A DNA stretch of 64,000 bases from Providencia huaxiensis (GCF_002843235.3 NZ_CP031123.2:4402001-4466000); one strand, 5' to 3'. Counted from the stretch's first letter, positions 26,729 through 36,696 are shown. Notes: a model not told the origin generated them from the letters alone. Numbers and translations are program-made.

Positions 26729-27397
26729 TTAGTAGTCACTTGGCTTGGTTGCCGTTCCTGTGACAATTGCAACACTCGCACTTGCACCTACACGGTTTGC
26801 GCCGGCTTCAATCATTTTAATTGCAGTTTCACGGTCACGCACACCACCGGAGGCTTTGACACCGACTTCATCGCCAACGACTTTACGCATCAGAGCGACA
26901 TGGTGTTCTGTTGCACCCATTGTACTGAAACCTGTTGAAGTTTTCACAAAACCGACTTTAATTGTGCGGCAAATTTCACAAACTTGGGTAATTTCTTCAT
27001 CAGTTAACAGGCAATTTTCTAAAATAACTTTTAATGTTGCTTTACCGCAGGCGGCAAATACGGCTTCGATATCACGACGAACAAAGTCTAAGTCGCCACT
27101 TTTGAGCATGCCAATGTTGATAACCATATCGACTTCATCAGCACCACGGCGCACAGCTTCTGCGGCTTCAAATGCTTTGGTTTCAGTTAAGCCTGCACCG
27201 AGTGGAAAGCCTACCACACAGCAAACCTTAACGTCGCTGTTTTTTAAAAGTTCGCTGGCTAAAGGAACATAACCTGTGTTCACACAGACAGATGCAAAAT
27301 GGTGCTCTGCAGCTTCTGTACACAGTTTAGTAATATCGCTGACAGTCGCATTCGCAGCAAGTAAAGTGTGATCAATATATTTTGCTAAGTCTTGCAT
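26729..27397 (-). CDS. deoC: Deoxyribose-phosphate aldolase, short type
   Basis: A 222-residue aldolase that splits 2-deoxyribose 5-phosphate into acetaldehyde and glyceraldehyde 3-phosphate through a lysine Schiff base. The Schiff-base motif is GFVKTSTGF and the second active-site lysine is in [10 protein letters not shown]. Length and sequence are of the short (Bacillus-like) DeoC type rather than the 259-residue E. coli type. The ATG at 27397 ([13 protein letters not shown]) has GGAAAG before it. An upstream in-frame start would add a hydrophobic leader with no family support. It is divergent from deoK, whose product supplies its substrate from free deoxyribose. Confidence 0.95.
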   Translation of the reverse strand: MQDLAKYIDHTLLAANATVSDITKLCTEAAEHHFASVCVNTGYVPLASELLKNSDVKVCCVVGFPLGAGLTETKAFEAAEAVRRGADEVDMVINIGMLKSGDLDFVRRDIEAVFAACGKATLKVILENCLLTDEEITQVCEICRTIKVGFVKTSTGFSTMGATEHHVALMRKVVGDEVGVKASGGVRDRETAIKMIEAGANRVGASASVAIVTGTATKPSDY

Positions 27398-27565
27398 TTT
27401 CAACTTTCCTATATAAATGTGGGATAGACAACAAAGAATGAGGAAATGTGGTAGATATAACACTTGATCATTCGTTATTCGAGATCCTAATCACAAATGA
27501 TATTTTTGCAACATGATAATGTTACTATCATATCATTATGTGATTTATTTAACACGAGGGACATT
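27398..27565. promoter_or_regulatory. Divergent deoC/deoK control region with inverted repeat
   Basis: The 168-base gap between divergent deoC and deoK holds a perfect inverted repeat, ATGATA (27513-27518) and TATCAT (27526-27531) with a 7-base spacer, overlapping a second dyad AACAT-GATA-ATGTT. It is a reasonable operator candidate for the adjacent DeoR-type repressor, but it does not match a binding consensus that I can recall with certainty. Confidence 0.4.
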
Positions 27566-28495
27566 ATGGATATAGCAGTTATTGGTTCAAACATGGTTGA
27601 TTTGATCACTTACATCGATCAAATGCCAAAAGAAGGCGAAACGTTAGAAGCGCCAGCTTTCAAAATTGGTTGCGGTGGTAAAGGTGCGAACCAAGCGGTT
27701 GCTGCTGCTAAGTTAAATTCAAAAGTGATCATGCTAACCAAAGTCGGTGATGATATTTTTGCAGATAATACGATCCGCAATCTAGAGTCTTATGGCATTA
27801 ACACCCGTTATGTGGAAAAAGTACCTTGTACCTCCAGTGGTGTTGCGCCAATTTTTGTTAATCAAAATTCATCGAATAGTATTTTGATCGTCAAAGGGGC
27901 GAATAAGTTTTTATCCCCAGAAGATATCGATCGCGCAGCGGAAGATCTGAAAAAATGTAAATTGATCGTTCTGCAATTAGAAGTCCAACTTGAAACAGTT
28001 TATCACGCGATTTCATTCGGTAATAAACATGGGATCCCTGTGTTGCTTAACCCAGCGCCTGCACAACGTACGCTCGATCTGGATTTTGCCTGCCGATGTG
28101 ATTTCTTTGTCCCTAATGAAACTGAACTCGAAATTTTAACCAATATGCCAGTCGACACGATGGATAACATTCGTCGCGCTGCGCAGTCTTTACTGGATAA
28201 AGGGTTAAAAAACGTCATCGTGACATTAGGGGAAAAAGGGGCGTTATGGATGACCCGCGACAGCGAGTTACATATACCCGCAATTAAAGTGAATGCGATT
28301 GACACCAGTGGTGCAGGGGATGCCTTTATCGGCTGTTTCTCTCATTACTATGTCCATACGGGGAATATTGAAGAAGCACTGAAAAAAGCAGTGATGTTTT
28401 CGGCTTTCAGTGTGACAGGGAAAGGAACTCAATCTTCTTATCCAAGTGTTGAGCAATTTAATGAATTTGTACAAATCAACACAGCTAATGAATAG
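27566..28495 (+). CDS. deoK: Deoxyribokinase (PfkB/ribokinase family)
   Basis: A 309-residue sugar kinase. It has the N-terminal PfkB signature (GCGGKGANQAVAAAKL, about 36-51) and the C-terminal catalytic motif DTSGAGDAFIGCF, whose aspartate is the general base. The protein resembles ribokinase. The deoC, deoP and deoX neighbours argue for deoxyribose as substrate, as in the Salmonella deoQKPX cluster. The start at 27566 (MDIAVIGSN) follows GAGGGACATT. A longer in-frame start at 27497 would read through the promoter region. The substrate assignment is by context, and ribose cannot be excluded. Confidence 0.85.
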   Translation: MDIAVIGSNMVDLITYIDQMPKEGETLEAPAFKIGCGGKGANQAVAAAKLNSKVIMLTKVGDDIFADNTIRNLESYGINTRYVEKVPCTSSGVAPIFVNQNSSNSILIVKGANKFLSPEDIDRAAEDLKKCKLIVLQLEVQLETVYHAISFGNKHGIPVLLNPAPAQRTLDLDFACRCDFFVPNETELEILTNMPVDTMDNIRRAAQSLLDKGLKNVIVTLGEKGALWMTRDSELHIPAIKVNAIDTSGAGDAFIGCFSHYYVHTGNIEEALKKAVMFSAFSVTGKGTQSSYPSVEQFNEFVQINTANE

Positions 28496-28603
28496 CTAAA
28501 TAATAATAGTCCAACGTAGCTATATACCCTTTGAATAATTAAGTGGTCATCAGAGCCACATAGCCACTCATCGGGTATAAATTATAAAAATATAAGGGTT
28601 ACT

Positions 28604-29911
28604 ATGAACATTAAGAACATCACTCAGTTACCGGATGGCTACCTGAGTAAGACTCCTCTATTCCAATTTATCCTACTATCGTGCCTGTTCCCATTGTGGG
28701 GATGCGCAGCAGCATTAAATGATATTTTAATCACACAGTTTAAAAGTGTCTTTGAACTCAGTAACTTCGCCTCTGCTTTAGTACAAAGCGCATTCTATGG
28801 TGGTTATTTCTTAATCGCTATTCCAGCGTCGTTAGTGATCAAAAAAACCAGTTATAAATATGCCATTATGGTAGGGCTGATCCTATACATCGCGGGCTGC
28901 AGCATGTTCTTCCCTGCGTCTCATATGGCGACTTACACCATGTTCTTGGCCGCGATTTTCGCCATTGCGATTGGTTTAAGCTTCCTTGAAACCGCAGCGA
29001 ATACATACAGCTCAATGATAGGACCTAAACAATACGCTACATTGCGTTTAAATATTAGCCAAACTTTCTACCCAATTGGCGCTGCTGGTGGGATCTTACT
29101 GGGTAAATATCTGGTATTTTCCGAAGGAGAGAGTTTACAAAACCAAATGGCGGGAATGAATGCGGAACAAATCCATGAATTCCGGTTAGCCATGTTGGAG
29201 AATACCCTCGAACCTTACCGTTACATGATTATGGTATTGGTTGTGGTAATGATTTTATTCCTTATTACCAAGTTTCCTAAATGTAAAGTGGCAGAAACGC
29301 AAGATCATAAGCGTCCTACTGCATTAGAAACCTTAAGATATTTAGCGAAAAATAGCCGCTTTAGAAAAGGAATTATTGCCCAGTTCTTATATGTCGGAAT
29401 GCAAGTGGCAGTGTGGTCATTTACTATTCGCCTAGCGCTAGAAATGGGGGATATTAACGAACGTGATGCCTCAAACTTTATGGTGTATAGCTTTGCCTGT
29501 TTCTTTATTGGTAAGTTTATCGCCAATATTTTAATGACTCGCTTTAATGCAGAGAAAGTCCTAATTATCTACTCGGTGATTGGTGCGCTGTTCCTGATTT
29601 ATGTTGCATTTATTCCGAGTTTCACTGCAGTGTATGCAGCGGTCATGGTGAGTATTCTATTTGGACCTTGCTGGGCAACAATCTACGCAGGTACTTTGGA
29701 TACTGTTGATAATGAGCATACCGAAATGGCCGGAGCGGTCATTGTAATGGCGATTGTCGGTGCTGCGGTTGTTCCTGCAGTTCAAGGCTATGTCGCAGAT
29801 ATGCTGCACTCATTACAGCTTTCATTCCTCGTTTCTATGCTGTGCTTCGTGTATGTCGGTTTTTACTTCGTTGGTGAACGCCGCTTTAAAGCCAAACAAG
29901 CTGCAAAATAG
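28604..29911 (+). CDS. deoP: Deoxyribose permease (FucP-like MFS)
   Basis: A 435-residue major facilitator with twelve membrane segments, in the L-fucose permease (FucP) group. Signs include LFPLWGCAAALNDILITQFK near the N-terminus and the SFLETAANTYSSMIGP segment in the fourth to fifth helix region. It would import the sugar together with protons. It lies 108 bases after deoK and 51 bases before deoX, on the same strand, matching the kinase-permease-mutarotase order of the Salmonella deoxyribose cluster. A hairpin follows it. Confidence 0.85.
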   Translation: MNIKNITQLPDGYLSKTPLFQFILLSCLFPLWGCAAALNDILITQFKSVFELSNFASALVQSAFYGGYFLIAIPASLVIKKTSYKYAIMVGLILYIAGCSMFFPASHMATYTMFLAAIFAIAIGLSFLETAANTYSSMIGPKQYATLRLNISQTFYPIGAAGGILLGKYLVFSEGESLQNQMAGMNAEQIHEFRLAMLENTLEPYRYMIMVLVVVMILFLITKFPKCKVAETQDHKRPTALETLRYLAKNSRFRKGIIAQFLYVGMQVAVWSFTIRLALEMGDINERDASNFMVYSFACFFIGKFIANILMTRFNAEKVLIIYSVIGALFLIYVAFIPSFTAVYAAVMVSILFGPCWATIYAGTLDTVDNEHTEMAGAVIVMAIVGAAVVPAVQGYVADMLHSLQLSFLVSMLCFVYVGFYFVGERRFKAKQAAK

Positions 29912-29920
29912 TGCTCAAAT

Positions 29921-29940
29921 TGGGTAGTGTGAGCTACCCA
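29921..29940 (+). terminator. Intercistronic hairpin between deoP and deoX
   Basis: TGGGTAG (29921-29927) pairs with CTACCCA (29934-29940) and is followed by a short T-rich tract. It could be a partial terminator or an mRNA-stabilising hairpin that lowers deoX expression relative to deoP. Confidence 0.5.
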
Positions 29941-29962
29941 TTTCCATTTATCTCATTAAACC

Positions 29963-30991
29963 GTGAGTATGAAAATGAATACATTGATACCTCTTCACAA
30001 AAGCTTATTTACGGAAAACCCGACGCTTATTCTAAAAAATAACCAGTTTACGGCCACTGCATTTCGTTACCAAACTGGCGTGGAAGGGCTACGAATTGAA
30101 AATCAGCAAGGGTATTTAACGATTTTACCTTTTTTAGGACAAATGATTTGGGATGCACAATTTTGTGGCCAAAATCTGAAAATGGAAAATATATTTTCAG
30201 CGCCAAAACGTGTTCCAACGGTCGTTGAAACCTACGGTTGCTTTGCATTCCATTCAGGTTTAATCAGCAATGGTTGCCCTTCACCAGAAGATTCACATCC
30301 ATTACATGGGGAAATGCCTTGTGCAGCAATGGATAGCGCTTGGCTTGAACTGACTGGCGAAAATTTAAAAGTTGTTGGCGAATATGAGTATGTGATGGGT
30401 TTTGGTCATCATTATCGTGCGACACCGTCAGTGCAATTAAACTCAGACAGTGCATTATTTGATATTCATATGTCAGTCACCAATTTAGCATCGGTTCCTA
30501 TGCCTCTCCAATATATGTGCCATATGAATTATGCTTACGTGGAGAATGCAACACTGACGCAAAATATCCCTGAAAATGCGATTAAATTGCGTGAATCAAT
30601 ACCGGGACATGTTCAGCCAACTGAAAAATGGCTCGAATTTAATGAAGCGCTGAAATCCGGTAAAGTCACATTAAATCAGCTTAATCAGCCACAAATGTGT
30701 GACCCTGAAATTGTATTTTTTATGGATGACCTTAGCCAATATACCGCAACGCCTGAGTTTAGGATGACTTCGTCTACAGGAGATACGTTTGTCACTCGTT
30801 TCAAATCTAATGAGCTAAATTATGCGACCCGTTGGATTTTGTATAATGGTGACCAAAAAGTTGGCGCATTTGTTCTCCCCGCAACGTGTCGTCCAGAAGG
30901 TTTCCTTGCGGCAAAAAATAGCCAAACACTGATTTGGTTGGAGGCGGGGCAAACCCGTGAATTTACTGTCACTACCGGTGTTGAAAAGTAG
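29963..30991 (+). CDS. deoX: Aldose 1-epimerase-like protein (DeoX, DUF4432 type)
   Basis: A protein of about 340 residues of the galactose-mutarotase-like fold, DUF4432 group. Visible features are GCFAFHSGLISNGCPSPED and HPLHGEMPCA near residues 92-124, with histidines and acidic residues suited to sugar binding. In Salmonella the corresponding gene deoX accompanies deoxyribokinase and permease. It may interconvert sugar anomers, but its reaction is not settled. The start is uncertain: GTG at 29963, ATG at 29969 and ATG at 29975 are all in frame, and none has a strong ribosome site. A clear terminator follows. Confidence 0.8.
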   Translation: MSMKMNTLIPLHKSLFTENPTLILKNNQFTATAFRYQTGVEGLRIENQQGYLTILPFLGQMIWDAQFCGQNLKMENIFSAPKRVPTVVETYGCFAFHSGLISNGCPSPEDSHPLHGEMPCAAMDSAWLELTGENLKVVGEYEYVMGFGHHYRATPSVQLNSDSALFDIHMSVTNLASVPMPLQYMCHMNYAYVENATLTQNIPENAIKLRESIPGHVQPTEKWLEFNEALKSGKVTLNQLNQPQMCDPEIVFFMDDLSQYTATPEFRMTSSTGDTFVTRFKSNELNYATRWILYNGDQKVGAFVLPATCRPEGFLAAKNSQTLIWLEAGQTREFTVTTGVEK

Positions 30992-31002
30992 TTTTATCTC
31001 AA

Positions 31003-31024
31003 AAAGGCAGCGTTGCTGCCTTTT
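31003..31024. terminator. Terminator after deoX
   Basis: The stem GGCAGC (31006-31011) with GCTGCC (31015-31020), flanked by an A-run and TTTT, ends deoX and can also serve the converging DUF2750 gene. Confidence 0.85.
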
Positions 31025-31430
31025 ACTTATATTGCTGACATTCTTCTTCCAAATCAGCAAGAAGCGCCGCAGCATCATAAATCAGTGTTTTTTTCCCATC
31101 AGATTGCATCATCAAAGCAACCTTAATATTTGCTTCATGCATATCAGGCAAAATTTCTGTCATCAGGTGTTCAAGGGTAAATAGCATTGGCGTAAAATTT
31201 GCCCATTTATCCGTTAAACACAACTCAACATACGCTTTGGCAGGCCATAGGGGTAGAAAAAGACATTTTTCATCATTCCATGCGGTAACAATATTTTGCC
31301 CATCTCCAAGGCCCCATACCTGCTCCCAATCAGCGATTTTACCGACAAAATAGGTATACTGCTGGTATGGCCTAAGCGCATGGACATTTTTTATTTCTTT
31401 GTCATTTGGGGAAAACTGGTTGTTATTCAT
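31023..31430 (-). CDS. DUF2750 family protein
   Basis: A 135-residue soluble protein that fits the DUF2750 family: an aromatic YTYFVGKIADWEQVWGL stretch near residues 25-41, a central FLPLWPAKAYVEL motif near 57-69, and a helical C-terminus. The family has no established function. It is single, converges with deoX, and its stop lies at the edge of the shared terminator. The start ATG at 31430 is supported by length and by the absence of an upstream alternative. Confidence 0.75.
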   Translation of the reverse strand: MNNNQFSPNDKEIKNVHALRPYQQYTYFVGKIADWEQVWGLGDGQNIVTAWNDEKCLFLPLWPAKAYVELCLTDKWANFTPMLFTLEHLMTEILPDMHEANIKVALMMQSDGKKTLIYDAAALLADLEEECQQYK

Positions 31431-31573
31431 TATTGGATATTTTAAAAAGTAACTGATAATTATTAGGAAAATTATCTTTATAATTGTTATCTTAATGGCA
31501 AAGTAACGAAAAACAATACACAGTAAAACAAATAAAAATAAGATCTATCAGGTAAATTTTAGGGCGGTTAGAA

Positions 31574-32593
31574 ATGATAGAAGCATTACTTGAGAAATAT
31601 GCCATTGGCATGACCTTAATTGCGACTTTTCTCGCAATCTATTTAGTTTTTGAGATTGTACATAAACGGCGTAAGCATAAACATAAGCGCAAAAGTATTT
31701 TGATCCATGTGGTTCAAACCCTAGTGCTGTGTGGCGTAGTTATCGTTATTGCTCAGTATGTCGATATGGCTGCCTCTGATTTTGATTTAACTTTTATTTC
31801 AACCTCTTTAGTTAATTTTATCACTATTACATTGATTGCATTGATTTTAATGCGAAAACTGTTTCAATTAGCGAACCGACTAGAAAAAGCTCAGATTAAA
31901 AAAGGCAGTGACCCCACTTCGGCTCGTATTATCGCCCGTGTATTTAAAACCGCAATATTTGTCATTATGGTGCTGCTGTTTGGTGAGCATTTTGGGATGA
32001 GCCTGTCTGGTTTGATGGCGTTTGGTGGAATTGGCGGTATTGCTATCGGTATGGCAGGTAAAGACATCCTAAGTAACTTTTTCTCTGGGATAATGCTCTA
32101 TTTTGACCGCCCCTTTAATATTGGCGATTGGGTCAGTTCACCGGATAGAAATATCGAAGGCACGGTGGTTGAAATTGGTTGGCGGATCACCAAAATTATT
32201 ACGTTTGACCACCGCCCGCTATACATTCCTAACTCGGTTTTTTCTTCTATTAGTGTGGAAAACCCAGGGCGCATGACTAACCGACGCATCAAAACTGAAA
32301 TTGGTTTACGTTACGAAGATTCAGATAAAATTGGAGCGATTGTCGACGATATCCGTACGATGTTACAGCAAGATGCCAATATCGATACCAGCCAAACTCT
32401 ATTAGTGTATTTCGATGCTTTTGCTGACTCTTCGTTAAATATTATGGTGTATTGCTTTACCAAAACAACAGTTTGGGCTGAATGGTTAGCCGCGCAGCAA
32501 GCGGTGTATTTGAAGATCATTGAGATAGTTAAACGCCACGATGCGGACTTCGCATTCCCATCACAAACGTTGTATGTGGAAAAAAACAACTAA
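31574..32593 (+). CDS. ynaI: MscS-like mechanosensitive channel YnaI
   Basis: A 339-residue small-conductance mechanosensitive channel, closely resembling E. coli YnaI (343). The N-terminal part has several membrane helices. The pore-lining and beta-domain region is strongly conserved: [38 protein letters not shown] and [20 protein letters not shown]. The [15 protein letters not shown] segment near the C-terminus is also typical. It would open under membrane tension during hypo-osmotic shock. It is transcribed alone. The gap of 272 bases to speC holds a GGTGATCACC palindrome near 32630 but no clear terminator. Confidence 0.95.
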   Translation: MIEALLEKYAIGMTLIATFLAIYLVFEIVHKRRKHKHKRKSILIHVVQTLVLCGVVIVIAQYVDMAASDFDLTFISTSLVNFITITLIALILMRKLFQLANRLEKAQIKKGSDPTSARIIARVFKTAIFVIMVLLFGEHFGMSLSGLMAFGGIGGIAIGMAGKDILSNFFSGIMLYFDRPFNIGDWVSSPDRNIEGTVVEIGWRITKIITFDHRPLYIPNSVFSSISVENPGRMTNRRIKTEIGLRYEDSDKIGAIVDDIRTMLQQDANIDTSQTLLVYFDAFADSSLNIMVYCFTKTTVWAEWLAAQQAVYLKIIEIVKRHDADFAFPSQTLYVEKNN

Positions 32594-32865
32594 CGTCCCA
32601 TTACAGATAAATTGGCCGATTAATTGGTGGTGATCACCGGGTTAATTGGTTAATTTATCTTTTTATTATCTTTATGATGGCCTGAAGTGTGGGGAAGTAG
32701 GTTGTGATGAGATAGAATTTTTATGCTATTAACCAGTGGCTTATAAAATATATTCGACTTTCCAAATCTTGCCCTCTTTTCTTACCATGCTAATCATTTC
32801 AATTCCCTGATCTATCAAGTATATTGTCCGCCTCTTTTCCTCAGCTAACTAAGAGCCAGACTGCT

Positions 32866-35025
32866 ATGAACAAAATCAATGTGGCATGTAGCCAGGGGGT
32901 CGCAATCTATTTCACTAATCAATTTCAGTGGGTAGATATTCGCGATGCACAGTTAAACAATATTGCCGCTGTCGTGCTATCTGAACAAGATGCCAACCAA
33001 GGGCTGTGGGAAAGAGTCGTTGAGAGCCAGCTGAGTATTCCGCTGTTTATCATCGGTGATAAACAGCTGCCAACCGATGGAAACTTACCACCTTATTTAA
33101 CGGCGTTATTACCGCCAGCTCCAGCTGCCCGTGAAGAAAATAGCCGTCAATTGCTCGATGCGGCGGATCAGTACCTTGAGCAGTTATTACCGCCATTTTT
33201 TGCTCGAATGATGGATTATGCTGCGGGCCATAATGTGACTTTCGCCTGTCCGGGGCACCAGGGCGGCCAATTTTTCCGTCGCCACCCTACAGGGGAACAA
33301 TTTTATCAGTTTTATGGTGAAAACCTGTTTCGTACCGATTTATGCAATGCCGATGTGGCAATGGGCGATTTATTGATCCACGAAGGTGCTGCGAAAGAGG
33401 CACAAAAATTCGCCGCGAAAGTGTTCAATGCGGACAAAACTTATTTTGTGTTAAATGGTACCTCATCATCCAATAAAGTGGTGCTAAATGCGCTATTAAC
33501 ACCGGGTGATTTAGTTTTATTCGATCGCAACAATCATAAATCAAACCACCATGGGGCGTTAATACAGGCGGGAGCAACACCAGTCTATCTAGAGACGGCA
33601 CGTAATCCTTTTGGTTTTATTGGTGGTATTGATGCGCACTGCTTTGGCGAAAGTTATTTACGTGAACTTATTCAAGAAGTGATGCCTGAAAAAGCTCAAG
33701 CTAAACGACCATTTCGCTTAGCCGTGATCCAACTTGGAACTTATGACGGTACGGTGTATAACGCAAGGCAAGTCGTTGATAAAATAGGTCATTTATGTGA
33801 CTACATTTTATTTGATTCTGCGTGGGTGGGGTATGAACAATTTATTCCAATGATGCGTCAGTGCTCGCCATTGCTACTTGAATTAAATGAAAACGACCCA
33901 GGTATTATGGTCACTCAGTCAGTTCATAAACAGCTGGCCGGGTTTTCTCAAGCGTCACAAATTCATAAAAAAGATAATCATATCAAGGGACAAGGGCGTT
34001 TTGTATCACACAAAAAACTCAACAATGCTTTTATGATGCACGCCTCTACTAGCCCATTTTATCCCTTGTTTGCCTCTTTGGATGTGAATGCACGTATTCA
34101 CCAAGGTGATGCAGGTAAAATGATGTGGATGGACTGCGTGAAAGTGGGGATTGAGGTAAGAAAATCGATATTTCAGCACTGCCGTTATTTTAAACCCTTT
34201 GTTCCTGAAGTGGTAGATGGCAAGGCATGGCATGAATACCCAACGGAGCAAATCGCTGCGCAGCAGCGCTTCTTTAATTTCATACCACAAGAACGTTGGC
34301 ATGCGTTTGATGGCTATGCACAGGACCAATACTTCGTTGACCCCTGCAAATTGATGCTAACGACCCCGGGTATTGATGTCGAAAGTGGCGAATATGAAAC
34401 TTTTGGCGTTCCTGCGACGATTTTGGCGCATTTTTTACGTGAACACGGAGTGATCCCTGAAAAGTGTGACTTAAATTCAATTTTGTTTTTGTTAACTCCC
34501 GCAGAAACCCGTGAAAAACTGGAGCTGTTAGTCTCTCATTTAGTCCGTTTCGAACAGTTACTGGATGAAGACGCACTATTGGAAGAGGTTTTGCCATCGG
34601 TTTATCAGCGTTATCAAGCACATTACCAAGGCTACACATTGCGTCGCCTGTGCCAAGAAATGCATCAGCTCAGCGTTAATGACAACATTAAACAGCTGCA
34701 AAAAGAGATGTTCCGTAAAAATCACTTCCCTGAAGTAAAAATGGCGCCTCAGCAAGCACACTTAGAATTTATTCGTGGTAATTGTGAATTATTGCCGTTA
34801 GATGAATTAGAAGGGCGTATTGCGGTTGAAGGTGCGCTACCGTACCCACCGGGTGTGCTGTGTGTGGTGCCAGGGGAAGTGTGGTCTGGCCCAGTATTGC
34901 GCTATTTCAAAGCACTAGAAACAGGGATTAATGCATTACCGGGCTTTGCACCTGAGCTACAAGGTGTTTATATTTCGAAAAATGAAGGTGAGAAAAAACG
35001 TGTCTATGCGCATGTTTTGAAATAA
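32866..35025 (+). CDS. speC: Ornithine decarboxylase
   Basis: A 719-residue PLP enzyme that converts ornithine to putrescine. It aligns along its length with E. coli SpeC (711 residues), including the FACPGHQ-G-FF stretch, the FDRNNHKSNHHGALIQAG motif and SVHKQLAGFSQ, whose K355 is the PLP lysine. A response-regulator-like wing domain occupies the N-terminus. The start at 32866 matches SpeC. An in-frame ATG 42 bases upstream is less likely. It stands alone, with no potE antiporter next to it, which favours the biosynthetic SpeC over the acid-induced SpeF. Confidence 0.94.
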   Translation: MNKINVACSQGVAIYFTNQFQWVDIRDAQLNNIAAVVLSEQDANQGLWERVVESQLSIPLFIIGDKQLPTDGNLPPYLTALLPPAPAAREENSRQLLDAADQYLEQLLPPFFARMMDYAAGHNVTFACPGHQGGQFFRRHPTGEQFYQFYGENLFRTDLCNADVAMGDLLIHEGAAKEAQKFAAKVFNADKTYFVLNGTSSSNKVVLNALLTPGDLVLFDRNNHKSNHHGALIQAGATPVYLETARNPFGFIGGIDAHCFGESYLRELIQEVMPEKAQAKRPFRLAVIQLGTYDGTVYNARQVVDKIGHLCDYILFDSAWVGYEQFIPMMRQCSPLLLELNENDPGIMVTQSVHKQLAGFSQASQIHKKDNHIKGQGRFVSHKKLNNAFMMHASTSPFYPLFASLDVNARIHQGDAGKMMWMDCVKVGIEVRKSIFQHCRYFKPFVPEVVDGKAWHEYPTEQIAAQQRFFNFIPQERWHAFDGYAQDQYFVDPCKLMLTTPGIDVESGEYETFGVPATILAHFLREHGVIPEKCDLNSILFLLTPAETREKLELLVSHLVRFEQLLDEDALLEEVLPSVYQRYQAHYQGYTLRRLCQEMHQLSVNDNIKQLQKEMFRKNHFPEVKMAPQQAHLEFIRGNCELLPLDELEGRIAVEGALPYPPGVLCVVPGEVWSGPVLRYFKALETGINALPGFAPELQGVYISKNEGEKKRVYAHVLK

Positions 35026-35123
35026 ATTTCCAAGTATTCAGATATTAAGCATAGATTTTGCCTTGCTAGCTCGTTAAATTGGGGTCAGTGCCATTTCTGA
35101 CTCCAATTTTAAGAAGGTAAGGT

Positions 35124-36059
35124 ATGAGCAAAAAAATAATCCTCGATTGTGATCCCGGCCATGACGATGCTATCGCGTTATTACTGGCCTATGGTAACCC
35201 TGACATTGAATTATTGGCGGTAACAACCGTTGCCGGCAATCAAACCCTTGAAAAAGTCACTCATAATGCATTGGCTATCGCTGAAATGGCGAAGATCACC
35301 GGTGTTCCATTTGCCGCGGGTTCGGTTCGCCCCTTAGTTCGGGAAATTGAAGTCGCACCTGATATTCATGGGGAATCAGGTCTCGATGGGCCTGTATTAC
35401 CAACGCCCACATTGACGCTTGATGAACGGCATGCGGTTTCGCTGATTATCGAAACGATTATGTCTCATCCTCCTAAAACAGTGACTTTAGTTCCTACTGG
35501 TGCATTAACCAATATTGCGCTTGCGGCTCGTCTTGAACCGCGCATTGTCGAGCGAGTTAAAGAGGTGGTGCTGATGGGCGGGGGCTACCATGTTGGGAAT
35601 TGGAGTGCGGTAGCTGAGTTTAATATTAAAATTGACCCAGAAGCGGCTCATATTGTTTTCAATGAAAAGTGGCCACTAACCATGGTGGGGTTAGATCTTA
35701 CCCATCAAGCGCTAGCAACCCCTGATGTTGTGAAAGAAATTGCTGCGATTGGCAGTGATTGTTCGCAATTTGTCATCGAATTATTGGATTTCTTTGGGAA
35801 AATGTACAAGCAAGCTCAAGGCTTTGATGCTCCGCCAGTGCACGACCCTTGTGCGGTTGCCTATGTCATTGATCCGACAGTAATGACTACGCAAAAAGTG
35901 CCTGTGAATATTGAGCTGACAGGAACGCACACGCTAGGCATGACAGTGGCTGATTTCCGTCATCCAGCGCCTGAAAATTGCCATACTCAAGTCGCGGTTA
36001 AGTTAGACCATCATAAATTTTGGCAGTTGATTATCAATGCATTAAAAAATATTGGGTAA
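35124..36059 (+). CDS. Ribonucleoside hydrolase (IUNH family)
   Basis: A 311-residue nucleoside hydrolase that cleaves the N-glycosidic bond of ribonucleosides. The calcium-binding DCDPGHDDAIAL motif is at residues 8-19, with VAGNQTLEKV, the HGESGLDGP motif and the VHDPCAVAYVID histidine-aspartate pair later. It resembles both the RihA and RihB pyrimidine-preferring hydrolases of E. coli, so I give no symbol. It starts about 100 bases after speC and is followed within four bases by the DUF6882 gene, suggesting a two-gene unit. Confidence 0.92.
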   Translation: MSKKIILDCDPGHDDAIALLLAYGNPDIELLAVTTVAGNQTLEKVTHNALAIAEMAKITGVPFAAGSVRPLVREIEVAPDIHGESGLDGPVLPTPTLTLDERHAVSLIIETIMSHPPKTVTLVPTGALTNIALAARLEPRIVERVKEVVLMGGGYHVGNWSAVAEFNIKIDPEAAHIVFNEKWPLTMVGLDLTHQALATPDVVKEIAAIGSDCSQFVIELLDFFGKMYKQAQGFDAPPVHDPCAVAYVIDPTVMTTQKVPVNIELTGTHTLGMTVADFRHPAPENCHTQVAVKLDHHKFWQLIINALKNIG

Positions 36060-36062
36060 TAA

Positions 36063-36536
36063 ATGGATAATGAAATAGAACAGATGCCTTATGAGGCATT
36101 AATTGAACGCAGTATGAATGCGTTACAGGCCAAAAACCAATTTCATTGTGATACATGGAAATTAGATGAAGCCGATTGGTCCGTGAACCAAGACGAAGGA
36201 ACCATTATTTTTCATGCGCCTGACAATATAATGGCAACAGCGCCAGTTCAAATTGTTGGTACTTATGACCAAAGCCAAGGCAGTTGGATGTGGAGCTGGG
36301 CAAACAGTTCTATCGACAGCGCTTTAACCCAAGATGCAATTGCGGTGAAAGCTTATGGCGAGCGGAAAGACAACGCATTATTAACCGCCCGAATTAGTCA
36401 CATTGAAGAATATGACGCATGGCAATTAACGGCATTGGCTTGCGAACTCAATAGCCAGCAAGGGGTATATCGTGGGATTGCGGGGCATACTTTGATATTT
36501 ATGACATTTGGTGAGGTGTCTCTCCAACAAATTTAG
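36063..36536 (+). CDS. DUF6882-like protein
   Basis: A 157-residue soluble protein with tryptophan-rich segments (GSWMWSWANSSI near residues 72-83, then YGERKDNALLTARI), fitting the DUF6882 family, which has no known role. It begins three bases after the nucleoside hydrolase stop, so the two are probably co-transcribed, though a functional link is only inferred. A short terminator follows. Confidence 0.7.
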   Translation: MDNEIEQMPYEALIERSMNALQAKNQFHCDTWKLDEADWSVNQDEGTIIFHAPDNIMATAPVQIVGTYDQSQGSWMWSWANSSIDSALTQDAIAVKAYGERKDNALLTARISHIEEYDAWQLTALACELNSQQGVYRGIAGHTLIFMTFGEVSLQQI

Positions 36537-36565
36537 GTTGTATTGGTGCTTTATCTATGGTCGAT

Positions 36566-36587
36566 AAGGCATTTTAGTGCCTTTATT
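36566..36587 (+). terminator. Terminator after the DUF6882 gene
   Basis: AAGGCA (36566-36571) pairs with TGCCTT (36578-36583), followed by a short T-rich tract. It is a moderate rho-independent terminator. Confidence 0.65.
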
Positions 36588-36696
36588 CTATAACCTGCCC
36601 GTTATACTCAGTTTTTTCAATGAGGAGTTTGCTATCAGCCGCGACGCCAGAATTAGCTGAGCAAATTATTGAACTGATGAATAGTTGAAGATGAGA

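Noticed and set aside
27539..27556. CRP site TGTGATTTATTTAACACG before deoK
   Set aside because: Only the left half matches the consensus well. It lies too close to the start codon for a normal activator site, so it is not reported as a feature.
36620..36688. A 22-codon frame with a plausible C-terminal-looking peptide (ending AEQIIELMNS)
   Set aside because: It is too short, has no ribosome site, and I could not link it to a family. It may be a relic of a lost gene, but evidence is insufficient.
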